DNA of 64,000 nt from UBA1309 sp047605645 (GCA_047605645.1 JASGFJ010000009.1:54236-118235), one strand, 5' to 3'. Counted from the first letter of the stretch, positions 10,322-20,184 are shown. Numbers and translations: made by a program. Notes: generated from the letters alone by a model not told the origin.

Positions 10322-10399
10322 AATGGCCTTGATGCGGGGTTGCCCGGTATGAAAGCCAGAGCAAAGTATATCGGAAAAATGTGTGGTATTGAAACCTAA
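10322..10399 (+). pseudogene. Possible histidine-kinase C-terminal remnant
   Basis: A 25-codon stretch ending in TAA reads NGLDAGLPGMKARAKYIGKM. This resembles the G2-box end of HATPase domains (GLPGM..RAK.IGG). There is no start codon or upstream kinase sequence in frame. The call rests on one short motif and is weak. Confidence 0.25.
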
Positions 10400-10402
10400 G
10401 AT

Positions 10403-10774
10403 TATTTTAATGCATCCGGAAAGATGTGTAAATGTAAGATGAAAAGACGAACTGCTTGGTGTATGAAATGAAAATAGAATTACCCCATAGCATGGACGAT
10501 GCCGATCATCGTAATTCTCTCACCATGAAAAAGAGGCGAACCTTTCATGAGAATCCAGGGTTCACAGAAGAGATTCCAGATAGGATATCATTCAAATATC
10601 TATATAAAAAAGTTACACGAACACCCTTCAAACACACAAACAACTATATACTAGAACATTAAAAAAAAAAAATTAATCTCTAATAAAATGTTACATGAAG
10701 CGGCACTGTTGTTGCAATAAAAAATACACACTTGTAAGTTAGCAGGATTATTTACATAGCATTGAAGATTTTTT
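10403..10774. other. Gene-poor stretch, no recognisable gene
   Basis: Only one short open frame (10456-10662, + strand) is present. Its translation is rich in charged and polar residues, has no domain signature or signal peptide, and is not supported by a promoter, so I do not call it a gene. The DNA between the kinase-like remnant and the repeat at 10775 shows nothing else that I can name. Confidence 0.4.
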
Positions 10775-10836
10775 GAGGTATGAAACGAAACCTGATTTTT
10801 ATTCATTCACCTAAAACAATAATTAAAAAATCCGTA
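10775..10836. repeat. 62-bp dispersed repeat, copy A
   Basis: This segment matches 29249-29310 in the same orientation with 59 of 62 bases identical. Both copies contain an ATG followed by AAACGAARCCTGATTTTT and end in AAAAAATCCGTA. In this copy a 26-bp palindrome begins at the final TA, whereas copy B continues without it. The shared segment could be the leader of a formerly duplicated gene; none is intact next to either copy. Confidence 0.8.
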
Positions 10837-10860
10837 GAGACGTTACATGTAACGTCTCTA
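10835..10860. repeat. 26-bp perfect palindrome inserted at the end of repeat copy A
   Basis: The arms TAGAGACGTTACA and TGTAACGTCTCTA are perfect inverted copies. The element is related to the 28-bp palindrome at 1504-1531 (same outer GTAGAGACGTT arm). Comparison with repeat copy B at 29249-29310, which lacks it, shows an apparent empty site: removing 24 bp and one TA restores the B-like sequence. This suggests insertion at a TA dinucleotide. Confidence 0.7.
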
Positions 10861-11457
10861 TTAACAGTAAAAGTTCAATCAGATGAAAAATTATACAAAA
10901 CTGCTCGTTAGTTGTATTTTATTTGTTGTTATAAATAGTTCTTTTTATTGCTTGTAAACCCTTGAATTTAGACAAATCAATATAGAATAGTTATATTTTT
11001 GATAGAAAAAAACGATTAGCGCACACTGCAATAGCAATCAATTCAACCTCATAAACAAATACTTACATCAAACTTAAAGATATTCGAGACTCGTTTTTAG
11101 GCAAGTTAATACAAGAAAGTATTGGATATAAGACAAACCTATAATATACCCTTTTTGTGGTATTTAGGGACTTGGCAAAATTCACTTATTTTGCAACTAC
11201 GAAACTTATAAACAATATATAGAAATGCATTTTAGAGAAAAAGTACACCTACGTCGCTTTTCAATATTCGATTATTGAAATTACAGTTCATCACTATACT
11301 TCGTTGATGATATAAAAAATTAAGACAAGTTAAACATAGTAATTCTTTATTTAGATTTTAAAAGTCTGATAAAGATTTGTATCAATCAAAAAAAGAGCAC
11401 TTCCTCCTCCGACGGCAATTGGTATTGGAAATGCTCCCGATAAATCTCACTTTATCT
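10861..11457. other. Gene-free stretch upstream of a SusC gene, with a truncated signal-peptide-like ORF
   Basis: The only coding-like trace is a 24-codon frame at 10883-10957 (MKNYTKLLVSCILFVVINSS and four more residues), which looks like a signal peptide whose gene has been lost. The rest is AT-rich and should hold the promoter of the SusC gene that follows. I could not place a convincing -33/-7 pair at the right spacing. Confidence 0.4.
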
Positions 11458-14400
11458 ATGGTAAAAATAATTGTTTTCCCTGAAACCAAATCCTCTTTCC
11501 GTGATTTTAGGTCATACATTTACACATTTTTAGGATTAATCCTATTTTCTTTTACATTGTCTGCTCAAATTGTATTAAAAGGGCATATTGTTGATCAAAA
11601 AACACATGAGCCGATTATTGGAGTGGCAGTCGTAGAGAAATCAACAACAAATGGAGTCAATACAGGCATAGATGGAACATTCTCCCTGAATGTAAAATCA
11701 CTCCCGATTTATTTAATTGTAAAAAGTCTGGGCTATGAATCGAAGGTGATTCAAGTAAAGAACATTTCGACTCCACTCGACATTTACTTGTCTCCTGATG
11801 ATAAGCTGCTGAATGAGGTGGTGGTGGTGGGGTATGGCTCGCAACGGCGAAAAGAACTGACAGGTTCGGTAGCTTCCGTCTCGCAAAGCACTCTCAACCA
11901 GCCGGCAATATCTATTGATGGTGTATTGGGTGGGGCGGTGTCGGGAGTTAATGTCACCCAAGTGTCGGGGCAACCGGGAGGAGCCTCAACCATTCGTATA
12001 CGTGGAGGAAATTCCGTTTGGGCAAGTAACGAGCCACTCTACGTGATAGACGGATTTATCTATTTCAACGAAAAGAATTCCACACAAGCCGGAGTCAGCG
12101 GCATTGACGGGAGTCTCAATCCCTTGTCCTCTATTAACCCTGCTGATATTGAATCGATTGAAGTACTCAAGGATGTATCTGCAAAAGCCATTTATGGTTC
12201 CCGTGGTGCCAATGGTGTGGTGATAGTGACTACAAAAAAAGGAAAACGTGGGAAAAACGTGGTGAATTACCAATATTCGTTAAGTGTTGATAAATCGGCA
12301 AAAAAGCTGGACTTGTTAGATGCACAGCAGTGGGCAGCAATTAGCAAGGAATATTTCAACAACAAAGTAGGACAATATTATACGACCGAACAAATAGCGG
12401 CTCTGGGTAAGGGAACAGATTGGCAAAGCGCTGTTTTGCAGACTGCCATCACACAGCGGCATGATGTTTCGGTGAGTGGAGGAGATGAAAAAACACGCTA
12501 CCTAATCTCCGGAAATCAGTTGAATCAAGATGGTATTATCCTGAATTCCAATTATAAGCGGTACAGTGGACGGGTGAACCTCGATAGAGAAGTGTCCGAT
12601 AATCTGTCTGTGGGCATAACCGTGACTGCCGACAAAAGCAACCAAAACGCCCTGACCACATTCGATGGAGTCAACTTCAACGATTCTCCTTATTCGCACG
12701 GTATTGCCAATTCGCTGACCTATGCGCTTTACATGCCTCCTGTGATCTCGATATATAACACAGATGGAAGCTATAATTATACGAATCCATTTGAATACAG
12801 TTATTTGAGATATTATACCCAAGCTGCAAATCCGGTTTCCGACCTCAAGAACAGCATTGCAGAAACACTTAGTTCATCTTTGCTCGGGAATTTTTATGCA
12901 ACATACAAAGTTCCTTATGTGAAAGGATTGATTTTCAAGTTGAATGCCGGAACAAATGTGAATTATATCACTCAAAACTTCTTTGCCCCACCTTATACTG
13001 CTTTAGGCCTTAATCAAGATACACGTGGAATAGGTGCTATCGGGAACAGACATACGAATGTGACTCAGGTGGATTATCTTGCCACCTACATGAAACGAAT
13101 CAACAAAGCACACTTTATTGATTTGCTGGCAGGATATACCCGCCAGATAACAAGCACAAATTTCGTCCACAACAAAGTGACTCATTTAACGACTTTTAAT
13201 CTGAACCAATCAACTTCAGAGAGCAGTCAGCGTTCATTGCCTAAAACGTATGATCAATCAGCTAATTTGCAATCATTATTGGCCAGAGCAAATTATACTT
13301 TTCAGGAAAAATACAACCTGACAGCCACCTTCCGTGCGGACAAATCCACCCGATTCCCCGTGGGGCACAGATGGGCGCTCTTTCCCTCCATCGGCTTGTC
13401 CTGGAATATCAGTGACGAGAATTTCGCTAAAAACCTTTTGCCTAATCTCAGCACATTGAAGTTGAGAGGAACTTATGGCACTTCGGGTAATCAGGAGATT
13501 GGTCTTAATGAATATTCTGCTTATTTTGAAAATGTTACATATAACAATTCAGCCGCTTATCAATTAACAACCCTCAATAATCCTAATTTGAAGTGGGAAA
13601 CAACCAAAGAATACAACTTTGGCATTGACGCAGGAATTTTGAATGATCGAATATCCTTTGTAGCAGACATATACTATAAAAAAACAAATAACCTATTGTC
13701 GAAAATCGTTCCAATCTTAGGTTCAGCAACGAATGATGTTCAAACAACAAATTTAGGGAACCTCACCAACAAGGGATTGGAGTTCGCAGTCAATGCAAAA
13801 TTGATAGAACAAGCCAATTTCAATTGGAGCGCCTCGGCAAATATTGCACACAACTCAAATAAAATAACAAGTATCGAGGAACTTACTGTAGGCGACGATC
13901 AAGAACAAATCCTTCGAATCGGTAAACCTGTTGGCACATTCTACGGATATATTTTTGATGGAGTGGTGCAAAGCAATGAAGATGTTTCCAAGTTGCCTAC
14001 CGTAGGCAGCAAGACTCCAAGCCCGGGTGATGCGAAGCTGAGAGACATAAGCGGACCCAATGGAGTGCCCGATGGAAAAATTAGCGCCGACTATGACCGG
14101 GTCACACTTGGAAGCATACAACCCGATTTCACGTATGGATTTTCCACTTCCATCACTTACCATCGTTGGGATGCATACTTGTCGTTCTTTGGCTCTCATG
14201 GCAACAAGGTTTACAATCTATTACGCCGCTATCTGGAGGGTCGCCCCAACGATTCGTACAACATGTCGGCGGCTATTCTGAATGCATGGACGCCCTCAAA
14301 CCCATCGAACTCTATTCCATCATTAACAAGTACTCGGCCTTCTGAATTAGACAGCCGTTTCGTAGAAGATGCATCGTTTCTGAAACTGAAGAACATCACA

Positions 14401-14586
14401 GTCGGATATACGCTTCCGCTAAAACTGAACAGCACGGATCTTAAATTGAGATTCTTTGCATCTGCTCGTAATTTGCTTACCCTCACCAAATACAAGGGCT
14501 ATGACCCTGAAGTGGCAAACGGCATCGATTTAGGGACTTACCCTACGGCCAGAACATTTGTATTTGGAGCAGGTTTCACCTTCTAA
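11458..14586 (+). CDS. SusC/RagA-family TonB-dependent transporter
   Basis: This outer-membrane channel is of SusC type. From the ATG at 11458 it is 1042 residues. It has a signal peptide with a hydrophobic core ending FTLSAQ, a carboxypeptidase-regulatory-like domain (GHIVDQKTHEPIIGVAVVEK onwards), the LLNEVVVVGYGSQRRK segment, and a plug with IRIRGGNSVW, PLYVIDGFIY and IEVLKDVSAKAIYGSRGANG. The barrel ends in GAGFTF. The reading frame is open further upstream (TTG 11377, ATG 11431), but 11458 places the hydrophobic core at a normal distance. It is followed after 107 bp by its SusD partner and then by a symporter. Unlike the first pair, no regulator gene is adjacent. Confidence 0.94.
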   Translation: MVKIIVFPETKSSFRDFRSYIYTFLGLILFSFTLSAQIVLKGHIVDQKTHEPIIGVAVVEKSTTNGVNTGIDGTFSLNVKSLPIYLIVKSLGYESKVIQVKNISTPLDIYLSPDDKLLNEVVVVGYGSQRRKELTGSVASVSQSTLNQPAISIDGVLGGAVSGVNVTQVSGQPGGASTIRIRGGNSVWASNEPLYVIDGFIYFNEKNSTQAGVSGIDGSLNPLSSINPADIESIEVLKDVSAKAIYGSRGANGVVIVTTKKGKRGKNVVNYQYSLSVDKSAKKLDLLDAQQWAAISKEYFNNKVGQYYTTEQIAALGKGTDWQSAVLQTAITQRHDVSVSGGDEKTRYLISGNQLNQDGIILNSNYKRYSGRVNLDREVSDNLSVGITVTADKSNQNALTTFDGVNFNDSPYSHGIANSLTYALYMPPVISIYNTDGSYNYTNPFEYSYLRYYTQAANPVSDLKNSIAETLSSSLLGNFYATYKVPYVKGLIFKLNAGTNVNYITQNFFAPPYTALGLNQDTRGIGAIGNRHTNVTQVDYLATYMKRINKAHFIDLLAGYTRQITSTNFVHNKVTHLTTFNLNQSTSESSQRSLPKTYDQSANLQSLLARANYTFQEKYNLTATFRADKSTRFPVGHRWALFPSIGLSWNISDENFAKNLLPNLSTLKLRGTYGTSGNQEIGLNEYSAYFENVTYNNSAAYQLTTLNNPNLKWETTKEYNFGIDAGILNDRISFVADIYYKKTNNLLSKIVPILGSATNDVQTTNLGNLTNKGLEFAVNAKLIEQANFNWSASANIAHNSNKITSIEELTVGDDQEQILRIGKPVGTFYGYIFDGVVQSNEDVSKLPTVGSKTPSPGDAKLRDISGPNGVPDGKISADYDRVTLGSIQPDFTYGFSTSITYHRWDAYLSFFGSHGNKVYNLLRRYLEGRPNDSYNMSAAILNAWTPSNPSNSIPSLTSTRPSELDSRFVEDASFLKLKNITVGYTLPLKLNSTDLKLRFFASARNLLTLTKYKGYDPEVANGIDLGTYPTARTFVFGAGFTF

Positions 14587-14693
14587 GGTTTTCTTCCACT
14601 AATCAGGTTACTCTGTCAGTTTTTTAAAGATACTGGTAGAGCTGGACACACACCCAAATTCAATATTAATATAAATTTTAAACTTAAAACAAA

Positions 14694-16331
14694 ATGAAGA
14701 CGAAAGTTTTACACCTTTGGGCTATTTCAGCCATTGTTGTTAGCACGCTAGCTTTCCATTCCTGCAAAGGAGATGACAATGTGGTTAGCGAAGGGACTTT
14801 AGTTGTCTCGGGAGACAGGGCAGCAGCCTTGGTCAATGCCATTTATGGGCCACTGCAAACTCTTAGTTCCTCCTATTCTTTCCTATTGGAATCAACGGGA
14901 GAAAACGCCATCTCCTTCGAAGAAGTGGATGATTCCAAAGACGGGCCACAGGTGAGTATTTTGGAAACGACCTCAAGCAATTGGTATCCGATCAAGGTTT
15001 TCAATCGACTTTACAAAAGTATCGGAGCTGCCAACCTTGCAATTGACTCTATCTCCAATGCAAAAATTTCTACCGAACTGACGCAAGTCCAGAAAGACAA
15101 TTATGTAGCGCGTGCCAAATTTATCCGAGGTTACGATTACTTCCAGTTGGTGCAGCTTTATGGAGAAGTGCCCCTGATCTTGACCAGTTCACCCACAACC
15201 ACGCAGGCAACCACGCGTCAATCTATTGACGATGTATACACCCAGATTGTAAAAGATTTGACAGATGCTTACAATGATCTGGATGCATATTCATCCAATA
15301 AATCTGTTCCGACCCAAGGGGCAGTAAACACCGTTTTGGCGAAAGTATATCTTACTTGGGGTCAAAAACCACTTTCGCAATCGGAAGTGGAAGCCATCAA
15401 AACAACAAAGTCAGACCCATCTAAACCCAGCGTGGATGCAGACAAGTTAAAATTGGCCATTAGCTATGCAGACAAAGTGATTAACAGTGGACAATATCAA
15501 TTGCTATCTGATTTCAACAAAATATGGGGATCTGTCAATGAAAACAATGCTGAGGTGATCTTCTCTATCCACCACGACGGGGACGGCATTGATGCACAAG
15601 GAAATCACCAGACACACTGCGGATTCACTTGGCCAAAAAGTGCACGTACAGACCCACACATCAGCTATGCAGATGCTACACTAGCAAACAAGCTTGCCGA
15701 TTCAGACAAGCGCAAACTATATTCCTACGCAAGCCAGATAACTTATCTTGATGGAACCATCGACACCCTCGCATGGCCCGTAAGCATCGTGCGACCCGGA
15801 AAATGGATACATCGGGTTTACGATGGACAGAATATAGCTACCGACACACAATTGAACGACATCGACCACATTGACTTCCGTTATGCAGAAGTACTTCTGA
15901 TCAAAGCTGAAGCACAGTTTTATGCAAGCCAGGGAGACAAGGGGCTGGCTGCAGTCAACCTGATCCGCACAAGAGCCGGAATCACCAACCTCACGGCCAT
16001 TTCAGAAAGTGCCATACAACAGGAGTGGGAAAACGAATTTGCATTCGAGCAGAAAGGCTGGCTGAACCGTGTTCGCTGGAGAACGCTTGTTTCGTCGATA
16101 CTCAATAAAGTACCGGACTACGAATATTACCAAGACAAATATGCTAGTGCAGCCACCATCGCTGCCGCATTCCCTACAGTGCAAAACATCAACAGCGCCT
16201 TTTATGCGAGAGTTCACAAACATTTGGTAGCAAAAGTAACCAATATCAACGGTCATTTCTATCGCTTCCCAATTCCATTGAGTGAGAAATACACCAGCTT
16301 GGGCATTACGCCACAGAATCCGGGCTATTAA
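14694..16331 (+). CDS. SusD/RagB-like outer-membrane lipoprotein
   Basis: This is the 545-residue binding partner of the preceding SusC channel. The N-terminus is a lipoprotein signal (STLAFHSC, then KGDDN). SusD-type features follow: NRLYKSIGAANLAIDSI, the TPR helix ARAKFIRGYDYFQLVQLYGEVPLI (here with a Tyr-Phe pair), DDVYTQIVKDLTDAYNDL, then RYAEVLLIKAEAQFY and a final segment ending TPQNPGY, the normal end of the family. The glycine- and aromatic-rich middle region is preserved and no lesion is visible. Substrate specificity cannot be inferred from sequence. The linked symporter suggests that the end product is an organic or amino acid rather than a sugar. Confidence 0.94.
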   Translation: MKTKVLHLWAISAIVVSTLAFHSCKGDDNVVSEGTLVVSGDRAAALVNAIYGPLQTLSSSYSFLLESTGENAISFEEVDDSKDGPQVSILETTSSNWYPIKVFNRLYKSIGAANLAIDSISNAKISTELTQVQKDNYVARAKFIRGYDYFQLVQLYGEVPLILTSSPTTTQATTRQSIDDVYTQIVKDLTDAYNDLDAYSSNKSVPTQGAVNTVLAKVYLTWGQKPLSQSEVEAIKTTKSDPSKPSVDADKLKLAISYADKVINSGQYQLLSDFNKIWGSVNENNAEVIFSIHHDGDGIDAQGNHQTHCGFTWPKSARTDPHISYADATLANKLADSDKRKLYSYASQITYLDGTIDTLAWPVSIVRPGKWIHRVYDGQNIATDTQLNDIDHIDFRYAEVLLIKAEAQFYASQGDKGLAAVNLIRTRAGITNLTAISESAIQQEWENEFAFEQKGWLNRVRWRTLVSSILNKVPDYEYYQDKYASAATIAAAFPTVQNINSAFYARVHKHLVAKVTNINGHFYRFPIPLSEKYTSLGITPQNPGY

Positions 16332-16354
16332 TCTGTATTCATCAATTTTTACTT

Positions 16355-16386
16355 TGTGCTATCCAGATCTCTTTCTGGATGGCACA
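16355..16386 (+). terminator. Strong 13-bp hairpin between susD and the symporter gene
   Basis: The arms TGTGCTATCCAGA (16355-16367) and TCTGGATGGCACA (16374-16386) pair over 13 bp with one G-U, around a 6-base loop. The downstream sequence TAGCTTTTAC has only a short T run, so it may act as a leaky terminator or an mRNA-stabilising hairpin that lowers symporter expression relative to susCD. Confidence 0.6.
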
Positions 16387-16436
16387 TAGCTTTTACAGAA
16401 TAGTTTTCACACATAAATAATATAAAATAGAAAGAA

Positions 16437-17615
16437 ATGGCTTATCATAAAATCTTTAGGAACAACAGTCTGCGGTTATTCTTCGCTGTGATTATCGGGA
16501 TATTGGTCGGAAAATATGCTAATCAGGATGTCATCAGTGTGGTGTTACCGATTAAATATGTCCTTGGTCAGATTATTTTCTTCCTGATACCGCTCATCAT
16601 TTTCGGATTTATTACTCCCGCAATAACACGCCTCAAACAGAATGCTTCTAAATTGTTGGGGATTTCTTTGGCGTTGGCTTATCTATCCTGCCTAGGTAGC
16701 GCCACCCTTGGGGGAGTTGTTGGCTACACCACCATTCCACTATTGCACATCGTACCTGCCGGAGAATCGGTTAAAAAGATCCCGGAGATGCTATTCCGAT
16801 TGGATATTCCTCCGTTGATGTCGGTGCTCAGTGCCTTGGTGTTTGCTCTGGTGGTGGGACTGGCCGTGATTTGGACAAAATCGGAAAAGGTGGAAGTCCT
16901 TCTGAACGAAATCCAAGATCTTGTGTTTGTGATGGTGAAAAAGATCCTGTTGCCCATCCTCCCGCTTTTCATCGCAGCTAATTTTTGTGTATTAGGTTAT
17001 GAGGGTGCTTTGGCTTCCCGTTTGCCTGTGTTTTTTGCCATTATTCTCATCACGGTAAGCTGCCACATCGTTTGGATTAGTTTTCTGTATATTTCTTCGG
17101 GCTTGTATTCCAAGAAAAACCCCTGGCATGTTCTCAAATATTATGGTCCTGTTGCCATTACAGCTTTGGGAACACAGTCGTCTGCCGCAAGTCTTGGGGT
17201 GGCAATCGAACAAACCAAGAAAAGCCCTCTTCTGAAAAGAGATGACGTGAGAGATTTTACGATTCCTTTATTTGGGAACGTTCATTTTCCAGGTTCCATT
17301 CTCGACATTACATTTCTCACGATTGCTGTTTCGCAATTGCTCTATGGGGCAGTGCCCGATCTGGAAAAGATGATTGTCTTCATTCCGCTACTGGCCATTT
17401 TTGCGATAGCCGCTCCCGGTCTTCCGGGAGGCACTCTCATCACCTCGCTGGGGCTTATTCATGCCGTTTTGGGAATCGATGAGGCGGGTACCGCGCTTAT
17501 GATTAGTATTTTTGCCTTGCTTGACAGCTTCGGCACGACCCACAACATAACGAGTGATGGGTCCCTGAGCCTTGCTTTGACGACGTTCGTTGAGAATAAG
17601 AAAGCTTCCCAATGA
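16437..17615 (+). CDS. SDF-family (dicarboxylate/amino acid:cation) symporter
   Basis: This 392-residue inner-membrane symporter belongs to the DAACS/SDF family (GltP/DctA/SstT relatives) and takes up acidic amino acids, neutral amino acids or C4-dicarboxylates with Na+ or H+. Membrane helices alternate regularly from the first residues (LRLFFAVIIGILVGKYA). Re-entrant hairpin 1 carries a serine-rich TQSSAASLGVA. Hairpin 2 reads APGLPGGTLITSLG, and TM8 reads DSFGTTHNITSDG, corresponding to the family's D..RT..NV.GD ligand-binding segment. The R of that motif is replaced here by G-T, which argues against a classical acidic substrate and for a neutral one. It lies 105 bp after susD, suggesting that it imports the periplasmic product of that system. 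Confidence 0.88.
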   Translation: MAYHKIFRNNSLRLFFAVIIGILVGKYANQDVISVVLPIKYVLGQIIFFLIPLIIFGFITPAITRLKQNASKLLGISLALAYLSCLGSATLGGVVGYTTIPLLHIVPAGESVKKIPEMLFRLDIPPLMSVLSALVFALVVGLAVIWTKSEKVEVLLNEIQDLVFVMVKKILLPILPLFIAANFCVLGYEGALASRLPVFFAIILITVSCHIVWISFLYISSGLYSKKNPWHVLKYYGPVAITALGTQSSAASLGVAIEQTKKSPLLKRDDVRDFTIPLFGNVHFPGSILDITFLTIAVSQLLYGAVPDLEKMIVFIPLLAIFAIAAPGLPGGTLITSLGLIHAVLGIDEAGTALMISIFALLDSFGTTHNITSDGSLSLALTTFVENKKASQ

Positions 17616-18076
17616 CGCCTTGTCGGAAATGAGTAGTTCTCTTTACAGCCATTTTGATGAAGTGGATCAAGCTGTCCGTTTATATCAACATCTCAAAAAG
17701 GGTATTTGGGTGTTTCTCCCTATTTGTAATTTTTTAGCAAAGGACAATTTGAGCTCCTTTCCCCCAAAGAGAATGGCGGACGAACCTCACCAACCCTGAA
17801 ATATACCGCATAAGACGGATTAAAGGATGAAACACGTCGTTCTAATTTTGTTAGTTGTAAAATAAAACAACAGAGCAATCATTAATTTACTGAAAATTAA
17901 ACAATAGGGCATATTATCGAGGACGATCAGAAAGAGAGTCGTCTTTTTGCCTTCAAAAGGCAAGATCGAAATTGAAGATGTCTTCACTTTCTTGAAACGT
18001 TCGGCTTCTTATAGGGAATACACCGTTCGTGTAGACAAAGCAAACAACATCTAAGCTACTATAAATAAGTTTGTTT
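17616..18076. other. 461-bp gap with a short unrecognised coding remnant
   Basis: A 48-codon open stretch on the + strand (17908-18054) ends in TAA and has no start codon. It contains IRKRVVFLPSKGKIEIEDVF, then TFLKRSASYREYTVRV. It looks like the C-terminus of a lost gene that I cannot name. A 13-codon ATG frame near 17827 (MKHVVLILLVVK) is signal-like but stops at once. The promoter of the TonB receptor at 18077 should be in this gap. Confidence 0.4.
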
Positions 18077-20158
18077 ATGACTCTTGAGAAAGTTATTCTG
18101 GCATTCATTTTAGTATTCTTTGTTTTGAACACACGAGTTATAATAGCTCAAGAAAAAACGAACAAAGACACGCTGACAGGAAAAAATTTAAACGAAGTGA
18201 ATATCATAACTCGCATTCCGGGAACGATATTAAACTCGTCTGCGCATTACAAAGCAGAAACAATAACTCATACTGGACTTAAGAAAATGGCCTGCTGCAA
18301 TCTTTCGGAAAGCTTTGAAAATTCAGCTTCGGTATCGGTTGGATACACGGATGCTATCACCGGAGCCAAACAAATACAATTGCTGGGCTTATCGGGTGTG
18401 TATGGACAGTTCCAGGCAGAGAATATTCCTGTTTTGAGAGGTCTCTCGTCGCCCTATGGACTGAAATATGTTCCGGCATCCTGGCTTGAATCCATTCAAA
18501 TTTCCAAAGGAACATCTTCCGTGATCAATGGGTATGAATCGATCACCGGTCAAATAAACCTCGAATTTAAAAAACCGAACAATACCGAGCCTATTTTTAT
18601 TAATTTGTACACCGACCAATACAACCACTACGAAGGCAATGTCACATCGGCCATCAAATTGAACGACAAATTGTGGACGGGTTTGCTGATGAGTGGCACC
18701 GTCGGGGGAAATGTACACGATCACAATGGCGACGCTTTCCTGGATATGCCCGAATCGAAGTATGTCAACGCCTACAACCGTTGGTTCTATCTGGATGATG
18801 CAAAAGGGATACAGTCACGCACCGGCATCAAATTTTTCTACGAACATGCAAAAGCCGGACAAGACTCTCTCCATCACGTAAAATATGGTATTCCCGTCTT
18901 AGGAATAAAACTATGGAAATCATTGGTTATCAACAAGAATATTACTATTGAAAACAAGACCGGCTTTGCTATCGGCAACAAGGAAGGCCAAAGTTTGGGC
19001 ATCATCAACAGCTTCAGCCATTATGCTCAAAATTCCGGTTTTGGAGATAAAACATTCAATGGCACCCAGAATTCTTATTATGGCAATATCCTGTTTACCT
19101 CTTATTTGAAAAGCAAGAAACACCACTACACTGTGGGTGCAAGCCTCATGTATGACAATTATGAGACTGAATTTTCAGATGCTCTCGAATTCAACAAGAC
19201 TCCTCTTACCTCCATAAACAGGAAGGAACTTGTTCCCGGAGCTTTTCTCGAATACTCTTATACACCGGATTCTCGATTGACTGTCGTGCTGGGTGGAAGA
19301 GCCGATCACAACAGCCGCTACGGTTGGCTACTGACTCCCCGCCTGAATGTCAAGTACGAACTCAGCAAACTCGCCACCATCAGGATATCTGCAGGAAGGG
19401 GATTTCATTCGGAAAATGCATTGTCCGAGAATATCAGTCTAATGGCTTCGTCCCGCAAATTCAATCTCAGTGGGATTGATAGCCTCGGTATAGAAAAAGC
19501 ATGGAACTTTGGAGCAAATCTGACGTTCAATATACCTGTCTGGAACAACAATAAAGCAACACTGAGTTTAGATTATTTTCATACCCGGTTTCAAAACCAG
19601 CTTGTTGTTGACACCGAGCGCGACCGGCACGCTGTGTTTTTTTATAACACCAACGGAGCCGGTGCGTATGCCAACGCTTGGCAAGCAGACCTCTCTTCCG
19701 AATTGGCCAAGGGGATAGATCTCTTTGCCGCATTCCGATACAGCAACAACCGTATTACATACTCCGACGGAGCGCAAAGCATTGAAACAGAAAAACCGCT
19801 ATCGTCTTCGTTTCGGGGGTTAGTGAATTTGTCTTTCTACACTCCCCTACGCCGCTGGGTGTTGGATCTGACTGCCCAACTTAATGGCCCCACCCGTTTG
19901 CCCAATCTGAATGGTTATTATTCGCAGAAGATGAATACCCCGTCATACCCAATTTACTTTGCTCAAATGACATACAATTCCAAAAGATTAGATCTCTACC
20001 TAGGGGCGGAAAATATTTTCTCCTATAAGCAAAAGTATCCGATCCGGGCTTGGGAATCGCCATTCAGCCAAGAATTTGACGCATCGATGGTATGGGGTCC
20101 AATCACCGGCACACGTGTCTATGGCGGAATACGGATTAGGTTGGGAAAATTATATTAA
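18077..20158 (+). CDS. TonB-dependent receptor, metal-uptake type, first gene of the copper cluster
   Basis: This 693-residue outer-membrane receptor has a signal peptide ending in IIAQ. The plug is unusual in containing a Cys-Cys pair (LKKMACCNLSESFENSASV) and continues with LGLSGVYGQFQAENIPVLRG and SIQISKGTSSVINGYESITG, standard plug motifs. The barrel ends in IRIRLGKLY. Receptors with this CCNLSESFE plug motif commonly sit beside heavy-metal-associated-domain proteins in Bacteroidota. The usual N-terminal carboxypeptidase-like domain is absent; the signal peptide leads straight into the plug (NLNEVNIITR). An ATG at 18077 is preferred to the TTG two codons earlier. It is followed by a lipoprotein 26 bp downstream in the same transcript direction. 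Confidence 0.85.
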   Translation: MTLEKVILAFILVFFVLNTRVIIAQEKTNKDTLTGKNLNEVNIITRIPGTILNSSAHYKAETITHTGLKKMACCNLSESFENSASVSVGYTDAITGAKQIQLLGLSGVYGQFQAENIPVLRGLSSPYGLKYVPASWLESIQISKGTSSVINGYESITGQINLEFKKPNNTEPIFINLYTDQYNHYEGNVTSAIKLNDKLWTGLLMSGTVGGNVHDHNGDAFLDMPESKYVNAYNRWFYLDDAKGIQSRTGIKFFYEHAKAGQDSLHHVKYGIPVLGIKLWKSLVINKNITIENKTGFAIGNKEGQSLGIINSFSHYAQNSGFGDKTFNGTQNSYYGNILFTSYLKSKKHHYTVGASLMYDNYETEFSDALEFNKTPLTSINRKELVPGAFLEYSYTPDSRLTVVLGGRADHNSRYGWLLTPRLNVKYELSKLATIRISAGRGFHSENALSENISLMASSRKFNLSGIDSLGIEKAWNFGANLTFNIPVWNNNKATLSLDYFHTRFQNQLVVDTERDRHAVFFYNTNGAGAYANAWQADLSSELAKGIDLFAAFRYSNNRITYSDGAQSIETEKPLSSSFRGLVNLSFYTPLRRWVLDLTAQLNGPTRLPNLNGYYSQKMNTPSYPIYFAQMTYNSKRLDLYLGAENIFSYKQKYPIRAWESPFSQEFDASMVWGPITGTRVYGGIRIRLGKLY

Positions 20159-20184
20159 TGTAAAATTTCACTTCAAATAAAAAT

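Noticed and set aside
10456..10662. 68-codon open frame on the + strand
   Set aside because: No domain, signal peptide or promoter; composition and surroundings fit noncoding, decayed DNA.
11172..11193. TTGG and TATTTTG as a possible susC promoter
   Set aside because: The spacing is about 12 bp, far from the 19-21 bp expected between -33 and -7 elements.
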